From positions 310,001-374,000 of the forward strand of contig NC_061795.1 in the NCBI RefSeq assembly GCF_021462225.1: a stretch of DNA of 64,000 nucleotides, in the 5' to 3' direction. Below are positions 35,801-45,427 of this stretch, piece by piece (positions within the stretch are counted from its first letter, which is position 1; every line of letters starts with the position of its first letter). The stretch comes from Girardinichthys multiradiatus. Its lineage: Eukaryota > Chordata > Actinopteri > Cyprinodontiformes > Goodeidae. The position numbers and the translations under genes were made by a program. Under the pieces are notes generated by a model. That model was given only the letters and a program-made list of their open reading frames with translations, did no database searches and was not told the origin of the DNA.

Positions 35801-38800
35801 TGCTAACAGCCCTATATATTGCAAACTGTGCTATCTACTACCAAATCCACAAGGTACATTAAGTCAACACCAAAAACATGACAGAATGAGCTGCTGCTAC
35901 CGGCTACTTATCAAAACCAGGCAGGCATAATTAAGCTACCTGCTTCCAAAAGGCTTGACCAATAGGAGTGAAGCTTTACCAATGAGACTGTTCCAATACA
36001 ATCCAGAGACGAACGAATGTTGATTAATAATAAATAAATAGATGAGCCCATCCGTTGGGGAAGAAAATACTATAGGAGAAAAAACATCTATCTTTATGAA
36101 ATAAATGACAAAAAATCAATAAAAAAGAAAAACAATTATGAAGAATTTATTTTTGCCTGGTTAAGAAAAATTATTTTTACACCATGTATTATGAATTAAA
36201 AGATGTACTTTGATAATAACAATTGACTAATTGATTGCACAATCGAGTCCAGGCTTCTTTTTAGTAGGAATAAGCAGTGGACTGGGGACAACAAGGGACG
36301 ACTGTTCTCTGCCAATGGCACAATGAAGGTCGGACCCTTTGTTAAGCAGCAGCTCCTCTAGCGCGTGCTTAACAAACAGCATGGCTGCCGAAGCACGAGG
36401 GAAGGTAGCGATACCTCCGCTGCCTGTCACCGCATACAGAGCTATACAGCCTAAACGGAGAAAAACAGGTGAAGATAAAAGGGACCTGAAGCGCAAAAGT
36501 GTCCAACGAAGAAACAAATCTCGTGTAAATATTGGCACATCGTACTCCAGGCTTTTCTTATTAGCAGTTTATAGCTGTGTACTACTTTCTGCTTTAGTAA
36601 CATTCTATCTGTGAATGTTAAATACGTGAAATTGTGCAAACGCGTTAGCCTGCCAAGTTTTATTTTCTATGAACCCGCCGCCAACCCCTTTTTTAATTAT
36701 CTTTCATAAACGAGCACGAGCTTGAGGCGCGTGTTTAGTCTCGTACATGTCGACTGGGAGGAGACCAGGAAGTAGAGAGGGAGGGTTTTTCATGGGGAAA
36801 AATGGTTGGGGGCGGGGCTTACACCTCAAACTAAACTCTTCTTCTCACTCATGGTTCAAATTTGTGCAGGTTAGAGATAGTTCCTTTAAGAAAGAAACAT
36901 GTTTGTAAATGTTTTTTGTGCAGAAATAAATATGAAAGTAATAAAAGGACTGGAAAAAATGAAATATTTATCATATCAACAAAAATCAATGACAATAGGA
37001 TCACAGAGATAAATTATAACAAAGATTAAAGATTAAAATTAAAATATTGGTCTATGTGTGGTTTATTGATCATTTATTGAATAAATCCCTTTTTTATTTT
37101 ATCACATCTAATGATACATTAATTCATTTGTTAAACTATTTATTAGGCGAGTCCGTAATTTATCAATCTATTTATGGCAGGATTGGTTCTCCATACATTT
37201 TGATGTAATTTGTTACTGTTTTATGTGATTGACCCACTCAAGTGGTGCTTATATGCAAAATGGAAGGAAAAATATTGCTTACAAACAAACCTTTGAAAAG
37301 TGTGATGTGCATTTGTATTCAGAATCCAAACTTTGTAAGACTTTAATCCAAAGCAGTCCAAACAAGCTCTCGCTGCATGATTATGGGTTTTGTCCTGCTG
37401 GAAGGTGAAGCATCCCACAACATGATGCTGCCACCACCATGTTTCACAGTTTAGGTTGTTGTGTAATGTTAAGTTTTCTCCACACAGAGCATTGTACATT
37501 TGGGCTTAAAAGTTCCACTTTGCTGATTCGCCCTTAACTTCTTCCTCTGCGTGCTTGTTGTGTTCCCTACATGGCTCGTGGTAAACAGTGACCTTAAACA
37601 GGTCATTCATGCTAAGAAACTCTCAAATGTTGCTAAAATAAAACAATTCTGCAAAGGAAAATGGACCACAATTTCTCCACAGTGATCTAAAAGACACATG
37701 ACTAGTTCTTGCAAATGCTGGATGGCAAGCGTTGCTGCAGAGGGATACACAGCCAGTTATTAGATTTAGGGGGCAATTACTTTTACCATAAGTTTATTTC
37801 CTTAATAAAGGAACTATATATTCAAATATATTGGCAACAACTTAATGCTCACCTTCTACAGATGATCCACATAGCCCTGTCTTTCAGTATTTAACCCTTT
37901 CTCTCCTAGACATGGCTACTGACTGAGCTTCTACTGTAACTAACTCTATGTGCTCTCTTTCAGACTCTAACCTTGAAAACTGGATCAGAGTTTATCTGTT
38001 CTTTCTTTCTAGATGAAACGACTAAAGGAGCTACATCCATTAACATTTACTTTTCCTTCCCATAGAAAGTACTCCTGGATCAGTGCTTCTTTGTTCTCTT
38101 TGTGTCTCTGCTCTGTTCTCTCAAACCCCCAGTCGGTCGTGGCAGATGGCCGCTCACACTGAGCCTGGTTCTGGTTCTGCTGGAGGTTTCTTCCTGTTAA
38201 AAGGGAGTTTTTCCTCTCCACTGTCGCTACATGCATGCTCAGTATGAGGGATTGCTGCAAAGTCAACACCAGTGACTGTCCACTGTCTCTACATGCTCAT
38301 CCAGGAGGAGTGAATGCTGCAAGTCACTGACTGGATGCAATCTGCTGGGTTTCCTTAGATAGAAAAACGTTTTATCCAATTTGAATAAATAACTGAATCT
38401 GACTGAACTGTTCAATGGTTACGATTAATAGGAATGTATGAACCTGACTGTTGTGAAGAACCTTGAGACGACATGTGTTGTGAATTGGTGCTATATAAAT
38501 AAACTGAATAGAATTGAATATGTATTTGCATATTTTCACTGTTATAATCTGGAGTATTTTAGGCCACATGTCAAATCTTTGCTTCATTCAGATACTTCGG
38601 TGTGTGATATCATTCAACTGGCTGCTGTCTGCGGGGAGAGGGTCTTCAATAAATACACTTTGCCTCGCCGTGTCCCGAACCGGAGTGCCACCGCTGTCAC
38701 AGGCTTCACAGTGACTCCTGACGGCCTGTTTCTTCATGGAGATCCAGTGAAAACCATCCCTCTTGACGAGCTTCTCACCACCTTCATCACCTTTCTGCGC

Positions 38801-39121
38801 ACCTTCCGATGCCCCATAGTGCTGGCTGCCCATAATGCAAGGCGTTTTGACGAACCTGTGCTCTCCAGAGTGCTGCGGCAATGTTCCCTGCAGCAGGAGT
38901 TCCAGCAGGTGGTGTCGGGCTTCCTGGATACTTTCTTGCTGAGCAAGAATCTCTACCAGCGCCTGGCCAGCTATTCTCAGGAGTCTTTAGTCTGGCACTT
39001 TCTTGGAAGGTCCTACAATGCTCATAATGCAGTGGAGGATGCCAGGATGCTGCAAGAGCTGTACCAGGTGTGGTCCCCTAATAGAAACTCTGTCTTGACA
39101 TTTACTTATAGAGCAAACTAG
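29808..39121 (+). CDS. plex9: DEDDh 3'-5' exonuclease resembling the PML exon-9 domain
   Basis: Two coding exons (29808-29859 and 38592-39121) encode 193 residues. The catalytic set is complete: Asp11 and Glu13 in FFDLETTGL, Asp104 in AHNARRFDEPVL, His162 and Asp167 in YNAHNAVEDARML. That is the DEDDh signature of DnaQ/TREX-type nucleases. The overall pattern resembles the exonuclease-like carboxyl domain encoded by PML exon 9 and its free-standing fish relatives, which have been linked to restriction of retrotransposons; position next to myo9a and mpi supports this. The ATG is at the start of exon 2 right after a CTTCCAG acceptor. An alternative donor (CAG|GTGTGG at 39068) could splice away the last 18 residues. 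The symbol is tentative. Confidence 0.8.
29860..33060. other. Intron of the exonuclease gene, mostly unassigned
   Basis: AT-rich intronic DNA with no recognisable exon. Some stretches may be old repeats, but I see no ends or coding motifs. Confidence 0.4.
33062..35524 (-). mobile_element. RTE/Rex3-like LINE, 5'-truncated and broken
   Basis: On the minus strand, from 35427 downward: an apurinic endonuclease domain (LVWEVERYQLEIVELSS; RSMINLVVLSSDLRPHVL; STDHHLGVSW), a damaged reverse transcriptase, then the carboxyl region (EFKYLGVLFRSEGRMERE; GRRPRGRPRTRWRDY; LLSLLPPRPGPG). Frameshifts separate these. The GC content is far above the flanking intron. The RTE/Rex3 label rests on resemblance to fish elements; the clade should be checked. 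Confidence 0.85.
35525..37194. other. Intron, mostly unassigned
   Basis: Contains one small ORF fragment (36380-36612) and a GC-rich patch around 36700-36850 with GGGGGCGGGGCTT, which looks like part of a transposon promoter. No splice-consistent exon seen. Confidence 0.35.
36380..36612 (+). other. Fragment of a basic ORF resembling transposon-associated fish proteins
   Basis: ATG in a fair context starts MAAEARGKVAIPPLPV, followed by a very basic stretch (KRRKTGEDKRDLKRKS; RRNKSRVNIG). The RVNIG-type ending resembles the start of a conserved region in uncharacterised fish proteins often linked to DNA transposons. It then runs into unrelated sequence, so it is a fragment at best. Confidence 0.3.
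37195..37760 (-). mobile_element. Tc1-like relic fragment
   Basis: GTTTTATGTGATTGACC, AAATGGAAGGAAAAATATT and GTCCTGCTGGAAGGTGAAGC match parts of the main Tc1 family; no intact end on the right. Confidence 0.6.
37832..38519 (+). mobile_element. L2/Maui-like LINE 3' end
   Basis: The segment is collinear with 28240-28925. A stretch near 38064-38395 looks identical to 28440-28780. It ends in the tail CTGAATAGAATTGAAT. 5'-truncated, as expected for target-primed integration. It lies just 72 bp before the acceptor of the exonuclease exon at 38592. Confidence 0.85.
38592..39121 (+). CDS. plex9: Exonuclease coding exon 2
   Basis: Acceptor CTTCATTCAG, phase 1; open to TAG at 39119-39121. It supplies the second and third exonuclease motifs. 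If the donor at 39068 were used instead, the exon would end after ELYQ and continue into an exon I could not find. Confidence 0.83.
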
Positions 39122-40496
39122 CAGAATGTTTAATAAGAGAAAATGATAATAATTTAGCCTGAAAAATAATTAATCTGTCAACAAAAACAAACATTTCCAT
39201 GTGAGGATAATTGTTTTTTAGGTGATTTTTGTCATCATGTTCATCCTAATGAATAGAAATATTAAATCACAAAGTAAGAAGATGATGGTTAAATTGCATT
39301 TCTTTTGATCAAAGAATGATAAAGCATGTTATACCCATTCCTTAATTCATTTAGTGTTGTAGCTCTGAGCTTTGTTGAAAGTGTCAGTTTCTGTGATCAG
39401 TGGTTTAGTTTCTTTGTGTGACACTAAAATGTATTTTACTGTACATTGCAAATGTGTCTTATTTGCCCTAAATAATAGAAACCACACAGGGAAACCTTCA
39501 TACTTGCTGTTATTTTATGTGTATATTGGAAATTTGCCTTACCTTGTAAAAGAAAATAACATAAAATGTTTCAAACATAAATATTGAATCTATCTGTATG
39601 TGTTTATATATGCATCATGATAAAAAAAATAGCTCTTTAAACTCTGGGCTTTTACATACTTTGTAAGTATCTTGGGTCTTTTTGGGCTGTACACATTTGG
39701 CTTGACTCGCTTTAATGAAAAACCGACATGGTGGAATCTGTGGTGTTTTGATTTGAAGTTAGATTTAAATCATTTATGATGTAGATGTCATCAGCTTGGC
39801 TTTTGGGCTGATTTCCTTTCATTTTGTTTAATTTCCTTCCCTCCTTCTTTTCTCAAGATGCGTGTATTTTGTAAAACTCAGGACATATGTGGCAAGCGTT
39901 TACGATTATTAATCTGTGTGCAAACAGTGCACTCCAGTGGTAATATTGGGACACTGCAAGGCATTTAAAAACGTCCAGTTAACAAATAGAATTAAAAAGA
40001 AAGTCCCACCATCATGCATAATTCAAACACGAGTGACTCTAAAATTTTTGAAAATATTTTAAACAATGCAAACAAATATCATCTTTGTTTTTATGGAAAA
40101 AAGAAACCATATAGTTTTTTTCTGATTGTTTAATGTCGAGATACTCTAGATACATTTTAAAAACAAATCATCTGTATTGTAAGCTGGAAAACTACTAATA
40201 AAAATCTTAATAAATTCAATTATTTTTCACGGAAACAAAAGAGACAACCATGAAAACTTGTGGTAAATAATATATATCTTCCTCACCTCAAAATGTCATT
40301 CTGCAGAATAAAGTGAAAACTAGAACATGCTTTTTCAACCAAAAATTAATTCTTTTGAAGAATTAAAAATGACTAAATAAAGCATTATTACAAAAATATA
40401 CATTCGGGTAACAGATTGGGGGGCGGGGCAAGGCTAGTAAATGTGATAAAGACGTAATAACGACATGACATAAATTCATTTTTAGAACGAAAACCG
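39122..40496 (+). other. Probable 3' UTR of the exonuclease gene and spacer
   Basis: Non-coding; AATAAA polyadenylation signals occur at 40197-40202 and 40209-40214. The end of the transcript is inferred to be shortly after them. Confidence 0.45.
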
Positions 40497-40497
40497 T

Positions 40498-40600
40498 CAC
40501 GTGGCTAGAGAGACTGCGTCGGAATGTGACGTAACTCGGTGCCGACGTCACATAGGCTTATCTGCCTTTGATTTTGTGACGACACAAGGGGCCATATAAC
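40498..40600 (+). promoter_or_regulatory. CRE/E-box promoter of the orphan gene
   Basis: Within about 100 bp: CACGTG E-box (40498), TGACGTAA (40527-40534), CGACGTCA (one mismatch to the palindromic CRE, 40543-40550), and a TATA-like CCATATAAC near 40592. These sit just upstream of the presumed first exon. The layout resembles CREB/CREM/ATF-regulated promoters; expression is not known. Confidence 0.5.
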
Positions 40601-40614
40601 TGTGTAGAAGGGAA

Positions 40615-40671
40615 GAACTTTGTCTTTCAACGTGAAACTGGTCGGATCCTCATATCTCCTCGTCTATCCAG
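40615..40671 (+). other. Probable 5' untranslated exon of orphan gene
   Basis: A consensus donor CCAG|GTAAAG at 40671 follows the TATA-like box by about 75 bp. A pyrimidine-rich acceptor TGTCATCCAG ends at 40735, giving a 64-bp intron. The ATG at 40806 lies in the next exon. Confidence 0.45.
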
Positions 40672-40805
40672 GTAAAGAATCTCTCATTGAGATTGAACAT
40701 ATTTTAATATTTTGAAATCTTCTGTTGTCATCCAGTGTCCTGAGGAGGTCCAATATTTATATAATATATAAACGATCACTTGGGATTTAACTGTTAAAAG
40801 TTACA

Positions 40806-41924
40806 ATGTGGAACCCTTGTATCTACGTCAGTGCGAGTAACCCTGAAAATACTCAATTTTATGTTAAACCAACTCAAGAAGTTGTGGAACAATTATATTG
40901 GTCCCAAAAAGAAGAAAAAAAGACAATAGGGAGTAGAATAAGTAGTTTCTTTAGGAACACAATGCCCAAATTGTTTTGTATGGTGATACCATCATCTACG
41001 GAAGTTGAAGAAATTGTGGGACGACCCACATATAGTTCTTTTGAGTTGTTTTTAGAGAGTGATATTCCAAATAAGAAGCAGATGGATTTACCTGAGGCAT
41101 TGCAGCAAGTTTTCCAGTTACCAAATGCGGTCGAGGTAGACCTTTCAGATGACCCTATTGAAGATGTTTCAAATGAGAGCAAGGTAGAAATATTTTCACC
41201 GAATCCGGGTGAAGCAGGTGACATGTTGACTGATTTTTCTGAAGGAATAAATTTATTTGTGGATAGCATAGACTTCCAGCAGGATCATGAGTCTGAGGAA
41301 AGTCCTTCAGGTTTGAGGCCGGAGGACATGCCAGAAACAGACACAGAGTCACTGGGATCATTGTTTGATACAGATTATGCAGTATTAGAAAGAGATAAAG
41401 AGTCTGTACTTCGAATGACTGAAGGTGTAATTAAGTTGGCTTTCAAAAAATCTGTGATAAAATGTCATCTGAAGACACTTGAAACCATGAAACTTTACTA
41501 TTTTAAGAAACTCTGGAAGGCACTTGAGACGCAGAGTTTTTCCATCACCCCACAGAAGGAAAAGAATGTCAAGAGGATTTTTAAAAGATTAACTAAAAAA
41601 ATAAGTTGCGAGCTTCCAGATTTGTTCTTTCTTTTGGCTATATGTGACCAATTTACACAGGACACCCTTGTCGAGTGTTTTCAAAACCACTTACGTCCGC
41701 ATACAGAAAAACCTACCTTCTGGAATAGATGTTGCTCGTGGTTTAAGGAAAAGTTCACCAGGTCTAAGACAGAGTCTTCAAGCAGCAGCATGGAATCAGG
41801 GGATTCATTATCCAAAAAAGAGATGTTGGATGAGACCATGGAGAATTCAAGGAGCTTGCCTGAGGAGTGCATTTGGGAAAGCGTTGTCCGTCATTTGGGA
41901 AAGCGTTGTCCACTGCTATTTTAG
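40806..41924 (+). CDS. Unrecognised protein (orphan gene), frame broken near the 3' end
   Basis: An ATG-initiated open frame of 372 residues with even amino-acid use and no match to any family I know. From the N-terminus: YISV-like start region (MWNPCIYVSASN), a basic/aromatic patch (SRISSFFRNTMPKLF), a long acidic, Ser/Glu-rich middle (about residues 85-195), a Lys-rich helical region (about 200-275, e.g. YYFKKLWKALETQSF), a Cys/Trp patch (FWNRCCSWFKEKF), a poly-Ser linker, and a short tail. No signal peptide or membrane segment is evident. A 22-bp tandem duplication (41871-41911) shifts the frame; the other frame continues to 42064 with KALSTAILEDLYKNFSKRQL, so the original protein was probably longer. 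The last part resembles the Lys-rich helical region, suggesting a degenerate repeat. Upstream promoter and splice signals support a real gene; it may now be a recent pseudogene. Confidence 0.6.
   Translation: MWNPCIYVSASNPENTQFYVKPTQEVVEQLYWSQKEEKKTIGSRISSFFRNTMPKLFCMVIPSSTEVEEIVGRPTYSSFELFLESDIPNKKQMDLPEALQQVFQLPNAVEVDLSDDPIEDVSNESKVEIFSPNPGEAGDMLTDFSEGINLFVDSIDFQQDHESEESPSGLRPEDMPETDTESLGSLFDTDYAVLERDKESVLRMTEGVIKLAFKKSVIKCHLKTLETMKLYYFKKLWKALETQSFSITPQKEKNVKRIFKRLTKKISCELPDLFFLLAICDQFTQDTLVECFQNHLRPHTEKPTFWNRCCSWFKEKFTRSKTESSSSSMESGDSLSKKEMLDETMENSRSLPEECIWESVVRHLGKRCPLLF
41871..41911 (+). repeat. 22-bp tandem duplication in the orphan gene
   Basis: ATTTGGGAAAGCGTTGTCC occurs at 41871-41889 and again at 41893-41911, offset 22 bp. 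22 is not a multiple of three, so it shifts the reading frame. Confidence 0.93.
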
Positions 41925-42064
41925 AGGATCTTTACAAAAACTTTTCCAAAAGGCAGTTGTTATCTCTGATTGATCTAGACATACCACGAGTGGACAAGGT
42001 GGTGGTATCCTGTGTGATAAAACATCTCACAAATCTAAAGGATAAATGGACTGAACTTATATAG
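41912..42064 (+). pseudogene. Out-of-frame continuation of the orphan gene
   Basis: In the second frame the sequence reads STAILEDLYKNFSKRQL, IDLDIPRVDKVVV and CVIKHLTNLKDKW, then runs into a SINE where it stops by chance. The helical character matches the upstream protein, so this is probably its former C-terminus. Confidence 0.5.
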
Positions 42065-42270
42065 CACCTTTCCAGTCATACAGACCACTCAAAGCACTTT
42101 ACACTAGAGCCACATTCACCCAATCACACTCACTAACGCTCACACATTCATACACCGATACTCAGATCGGTAGGCAACTTGAGGTTAAGTGCCTTGCCCA
42201 GGGGCACATTGACAGCAGCAGGAAGCTGGAATCAAACCCACAACCTTCTGATTGCAAGACAACTACTCTT
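42052..42270 (-). repeat. tRNA-derived SINE, minus strand
   Basis: The minus strand contains a B-box-like GGGTTTGATTCCAGC and ends in the widespread fish tail ...TATATAAGTTCAG, seen on the plus strand as CTTATATAGCACCTTTCCAG. Boundaries are approximate. A small related piece is at 49775-49840. Confidence 0.5.
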
Positions 42271-42308
42271 CCTACGTCGCCTCAAACACAACATCAAACA
42301 GAACCTGT

Positions 42309-42344
42309 TTTGAAATCGTCTGTTGTCATCCAGTGTCCTGAAGA
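42309..42344 (+). repeat. Second copy of the orphan gene's intron 1/exon 2 junction
   Basis: TTTGAAATC.TCTGTTGTCATCCAG and TGTCCTGA.GAG match 40711-40746 with two differences. This includes the presumed splice acceptor. It suggests a tandemly duplicated copy of the gene that is otherwise lost. Confidence 0.75.
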
Positions 42345-42439
42345 GTTTCGCATGATAAAATGACGAACCTACATCAGTGATTGATTTTATTTTAATTTAG
42401 CTTGATTTTAGCTTGGTCTGGTTTCTCTCTGGGTGCTCC

Positions 42440-43260
42440 AGCTTTCTCCAAAAAGCATTTTAGATCAGTCAGACCCTCTTTGTAGTAAACTACTAATTGA
42501 TGTTTGTCTTTTTAGCCCTAGTGACTACTTCAGGCCCAGCCCGTGTGGCACTACAATTAGGAGGTTAAAGAAAATGGATGGCTATGTTACAGGTTTCTCT
42601 GACATCCATCAATCAACTGAGCAAAATTGCCATAATTAGAACTTTCCTGTCCAGTAGTCATGTAAAGAAACAAGTCCATGGATATGTTATTTAATGACTG
42701 GACTATTTTACCTATTCATTATCAGAACGTCCCCAAAAGAACCATTAAAGACCCATTAAAAAGTCTCCAGTTTATTTAAATCCAATTATGTTTAAATTGG
42801 GGCTGCACGGTGGCGCAGTTGGTAGCACTGTTGCCTTGCAGCAAGAAGGTCCTGTGTTTGATTCCCAGCCAGGAGTCTTTCTGCATGGAGTTTGCATGTT
42901 CTCCCCGTGCATGCGTGGGTTCTCACCGGGTACTCTGGCTTCCTCCCACAGTCCAAAGACATGCTTGTTAGGTTAATTGGTCACTCTAAATTGCCCTTAG
43001 GTGTGTGAATGAGTGTGTGTATGGTTGTTTGTGTGTTGCCCTGCGATGGACTGGCGACCTGTCCAGGGTGTACCCCGCCTCTCGCCCATAGACTGCTGGA
43101 GATAGGCACCAGCTCCCCTGCGACCCACTATGGAATAAGCGGTAGAAAATGACTGACTGATGTTTAAATTAAGCTATACTTCTTCAATTTTAGCTTCTGT
43201 TCACTGGCTAAGTGTTAAATCTAGGATATTTTGTACATATGAAGTCAATCCAATTTATAA
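42440..43260 (+). mobile_element. Old L2-like LINE relic
   Basis: Eroded matches to the L2 at 25794-28925: ATTAGAACTTTCCTGTCCAG, AATGACTGGACTATTTTACC and TTTTAGCTTCTGTTCACTGG correspond to the NILSR, SRLDYC and LASLHWL coding blocks. It is interrupted by the SINE at 42799-43159. Confidence 0.65.
42799..43159 (+). repeat. tRNA-derived SINE with target duplication
   Basis: The head contains an A-box-like TGGCGCAGTTGG and a B-box-like GTTTGATTCCC; the tail is a short GACT repeat. A perfect 11-bp duplication ATGTTTAAATT flanks it (42788-42798 and 43160-43170). Confidence 0.88.
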
Positions 43261-43324
43261 CTAACCGCAAGAGAATTTAAGTACACCCTTTCATCAAACT
43301 TTTTGACGGGTGGGACTTCCGGTG

Positions 43325-44492
43325 AAATGAGGAGGTATGCAGAAAACATTTCATCTCTGAATGAGGAGTTTCAGCAGCGTTTCAGGGATTTTGCAGTTAT
43401 TGAAAAGAAGACAAGCTCCTCTGCTTTAGCCTCTAACTGTCTCTTGATATCAGATGAAATTTCTTCAATCCTCCGCACCACAGCGCTACGACCCAGGCTA
43501 ACATTGGCAAAGTCTTACTTTTTCTCAGGACAAATTCTCTCCACCATTTGCATCACGCAGCCTTTAATAAATTCACCGTCAGTGAAAGGTTTGCCGTGCT
43601 TGGCAATTAGCATTGCCACCTCGTAACTCTCCTTTGTAGAATTTTCTTTTGATTCACGGGCTCTTGTGAAAAAACTCTGCTGTGCTATCAAAGCAGCTTC
43701 CAGTTGCTTCAGTTTTTCGGTGCGTTCTTTCGCAGTTAGCTTGTCGTAGTTAACATGTTTCGTCTGGTAGTGCCTCTTGATATTAAATTATTTGAAAACA
43801 GCCACAGTCTTCAGGCAAATTAGGCAGACACAGTTGTTTCGAATGTCAGGAAAAAGTATTCTGATTTCCACTTTTCCTTGAAACGGTGGCCCTCTTTGTC
43901 AACTGTCCTCTTTTTCGTACTAGTTGCCATTTTCGAAATGGGTTAAAAATATTCTCATACTCAAGCGCGAATATGCTGTTAGCTCAATGGTCACAGAGCA
44001 GGACAGGGGATAGGAAGTTTACCGTAACGTTTCATTAAAAAGTGCCCTGTTATTGATTTTCCAGTGGCAATTTTCTGACAATTTCTTTACTCTCACAGTA
44101 ATACGGGACATAGTGTGTCCCTTGTCAGCTCAATAGAGAACGGGTGCTTTTGTTTCTAAATACAGGACGATTCTGTTTTTCAAGGTCAACTAGTTATGAG
44201 AGTGCAGCCACAGGTCTACTGCTGGCCTATGGTGAAATATAAAATTGCTTTTTCGTATGTGCGTATGATTGATTCTGGGAAACTGTGCTGGCGGGCCACA
44301 TATTATTGATTGTATGACAGGATGCTACGGGCCGGTGGAAATTTAGGATGCGGGCCAGATTTGGCCCAGGGGCCGGACTTTGGGCATGCCTGGTCTAGGT
44401 AGTTTAAAAGGTCCAAGAAAATTTAGCCACGGGAAACACAAAATGTTCAGGAAGCCATAATTAAATCTGCAAACCCACAATAAATAGTTGTC
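43325..44492 (-). mobile_element. Rearranged, inverted duplicate of the hAT element at 53 kb
   Basis: 43325-43407 matches 55070-55152 in the same orientation. From 43402 to 44492 the sequence is the reverse complement of 54250-53160, including the hAT 5' end and about 100 bp of its non-hAT flank. The two blocks meet at a shared GAAAAG. Where compared, the copies are essentially identical. It contains no complete transposase. Confidence 0.9.
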
Positions 44493-45376
44493 CATCCAAC
44501 AGGATTAACTGTGGATGCAAGAGGAAGCTGTCTGAAAGGGATGTTCGGGTGCTAACCCGGATTGTATCCAAAAAACATAAAACCACGGCTGCCCAAATCA
44601 CGGCAGAATTAAATGTGCACCTCAACTCTCCTGTTTCCACCAGAACTGTCTGTCAGGAGCTCCACAGGGTCAATATACACGGCCGGCCTGCTATAGCCAA
44701 ACCTTTGGTCACTCATGCCAATGCCAAACGTCGGTTTCAATGGTGCAAGGAGCGCAAATCTTGGGCTGTGGACAATGTGAAACATGTATTGTTCTCTGAT
44801 GAGTCCACCTTTACTGTTTTCCCCACATCTGGGAGAGTTACGGTGTGGAGAAGCCCCAAAGAAGTGTACCACCCAGACTGTTGCATACCCAGAGTGAAGC
44901 ATGGGGGTGGATCAGTGATGGTTTGGGCTACCATATCATGGCATTCCCTTGGCCCAATACTTGTGCTAGATGGGCGCGTCACTGCCAAGGACTACCGAAC
45001 CATTCTTGAGGACCATGTGCATCCAATGGTTCAAACATTGTATCCTGAAGGCGGTGCCGTGTATCAGGATGACAATGCACCAATATACACAGCAAGACTG
45101 GTGAAAGATTGGTTTGATGAACATGAAAGTGAAGTTGAACATCTCCCATGGCCTGCACAGTCACCAGATCTAAATATTATTGAGCCACTTTGGGGTGTTT
45201 TGGAGGAGCGAGTCAGGAAACGTTTTCCTCCACCAGTATCACGTAGTGACCTGGCCACTATCCTGCAAGAAGAATGGCTTAAAATCCCTCTGACCACTGT
45301 GCAGGACTTGTATATGTCATTCCCAAGACGAATTGATGCTGTATTGGCCGCAAAAGGAGGCCCTACACCATACTAA
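44493..45376 (+). pseudogene. DD36E-type transposase, N-terminally truncated
   Basis: An uninterrupted frame lacking about the first 50 residues. It contains the second half of the DNA-binding region ([16 protein letters not shown]) and the whole catalytic domain: [23 protein letters not shown] and SPDLNIIEPLWG. There are 36 residues between the second Asp and the Glu, two more than in standard Tc1 (DD34E). A DD36E lineage has been described in animals as Incomer. It ends GGPTPY like the copy at 3606-6001. Confidence 0.9.
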
Positions 45377-45427
45377 TAAATTATTGTGGTCTAAAACCAG
45401 GTGTTTCAGTTTCATTGTCCAACCCCT
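44493..45427 (+). mobile_element. 5'-truncated DD36E-type Tc1/mariner element
   Basis: Begins abruptly at CATCCAACAGGATTAACTG, homologous to 3752 onward in the first copy, with no left inverted repeat. The right end TTTCATTGTCCAACCCCTG is intact and followed by TA. The truncation point coincides exactly with the end of the inverted hAT block. Confidence 0.9.

Noticed and set aside
42799..42870. tRNA gene
   Set aside because: A and B boxes are present, but they belong to a SINE with a target duplication; no cloverleaf is evident.
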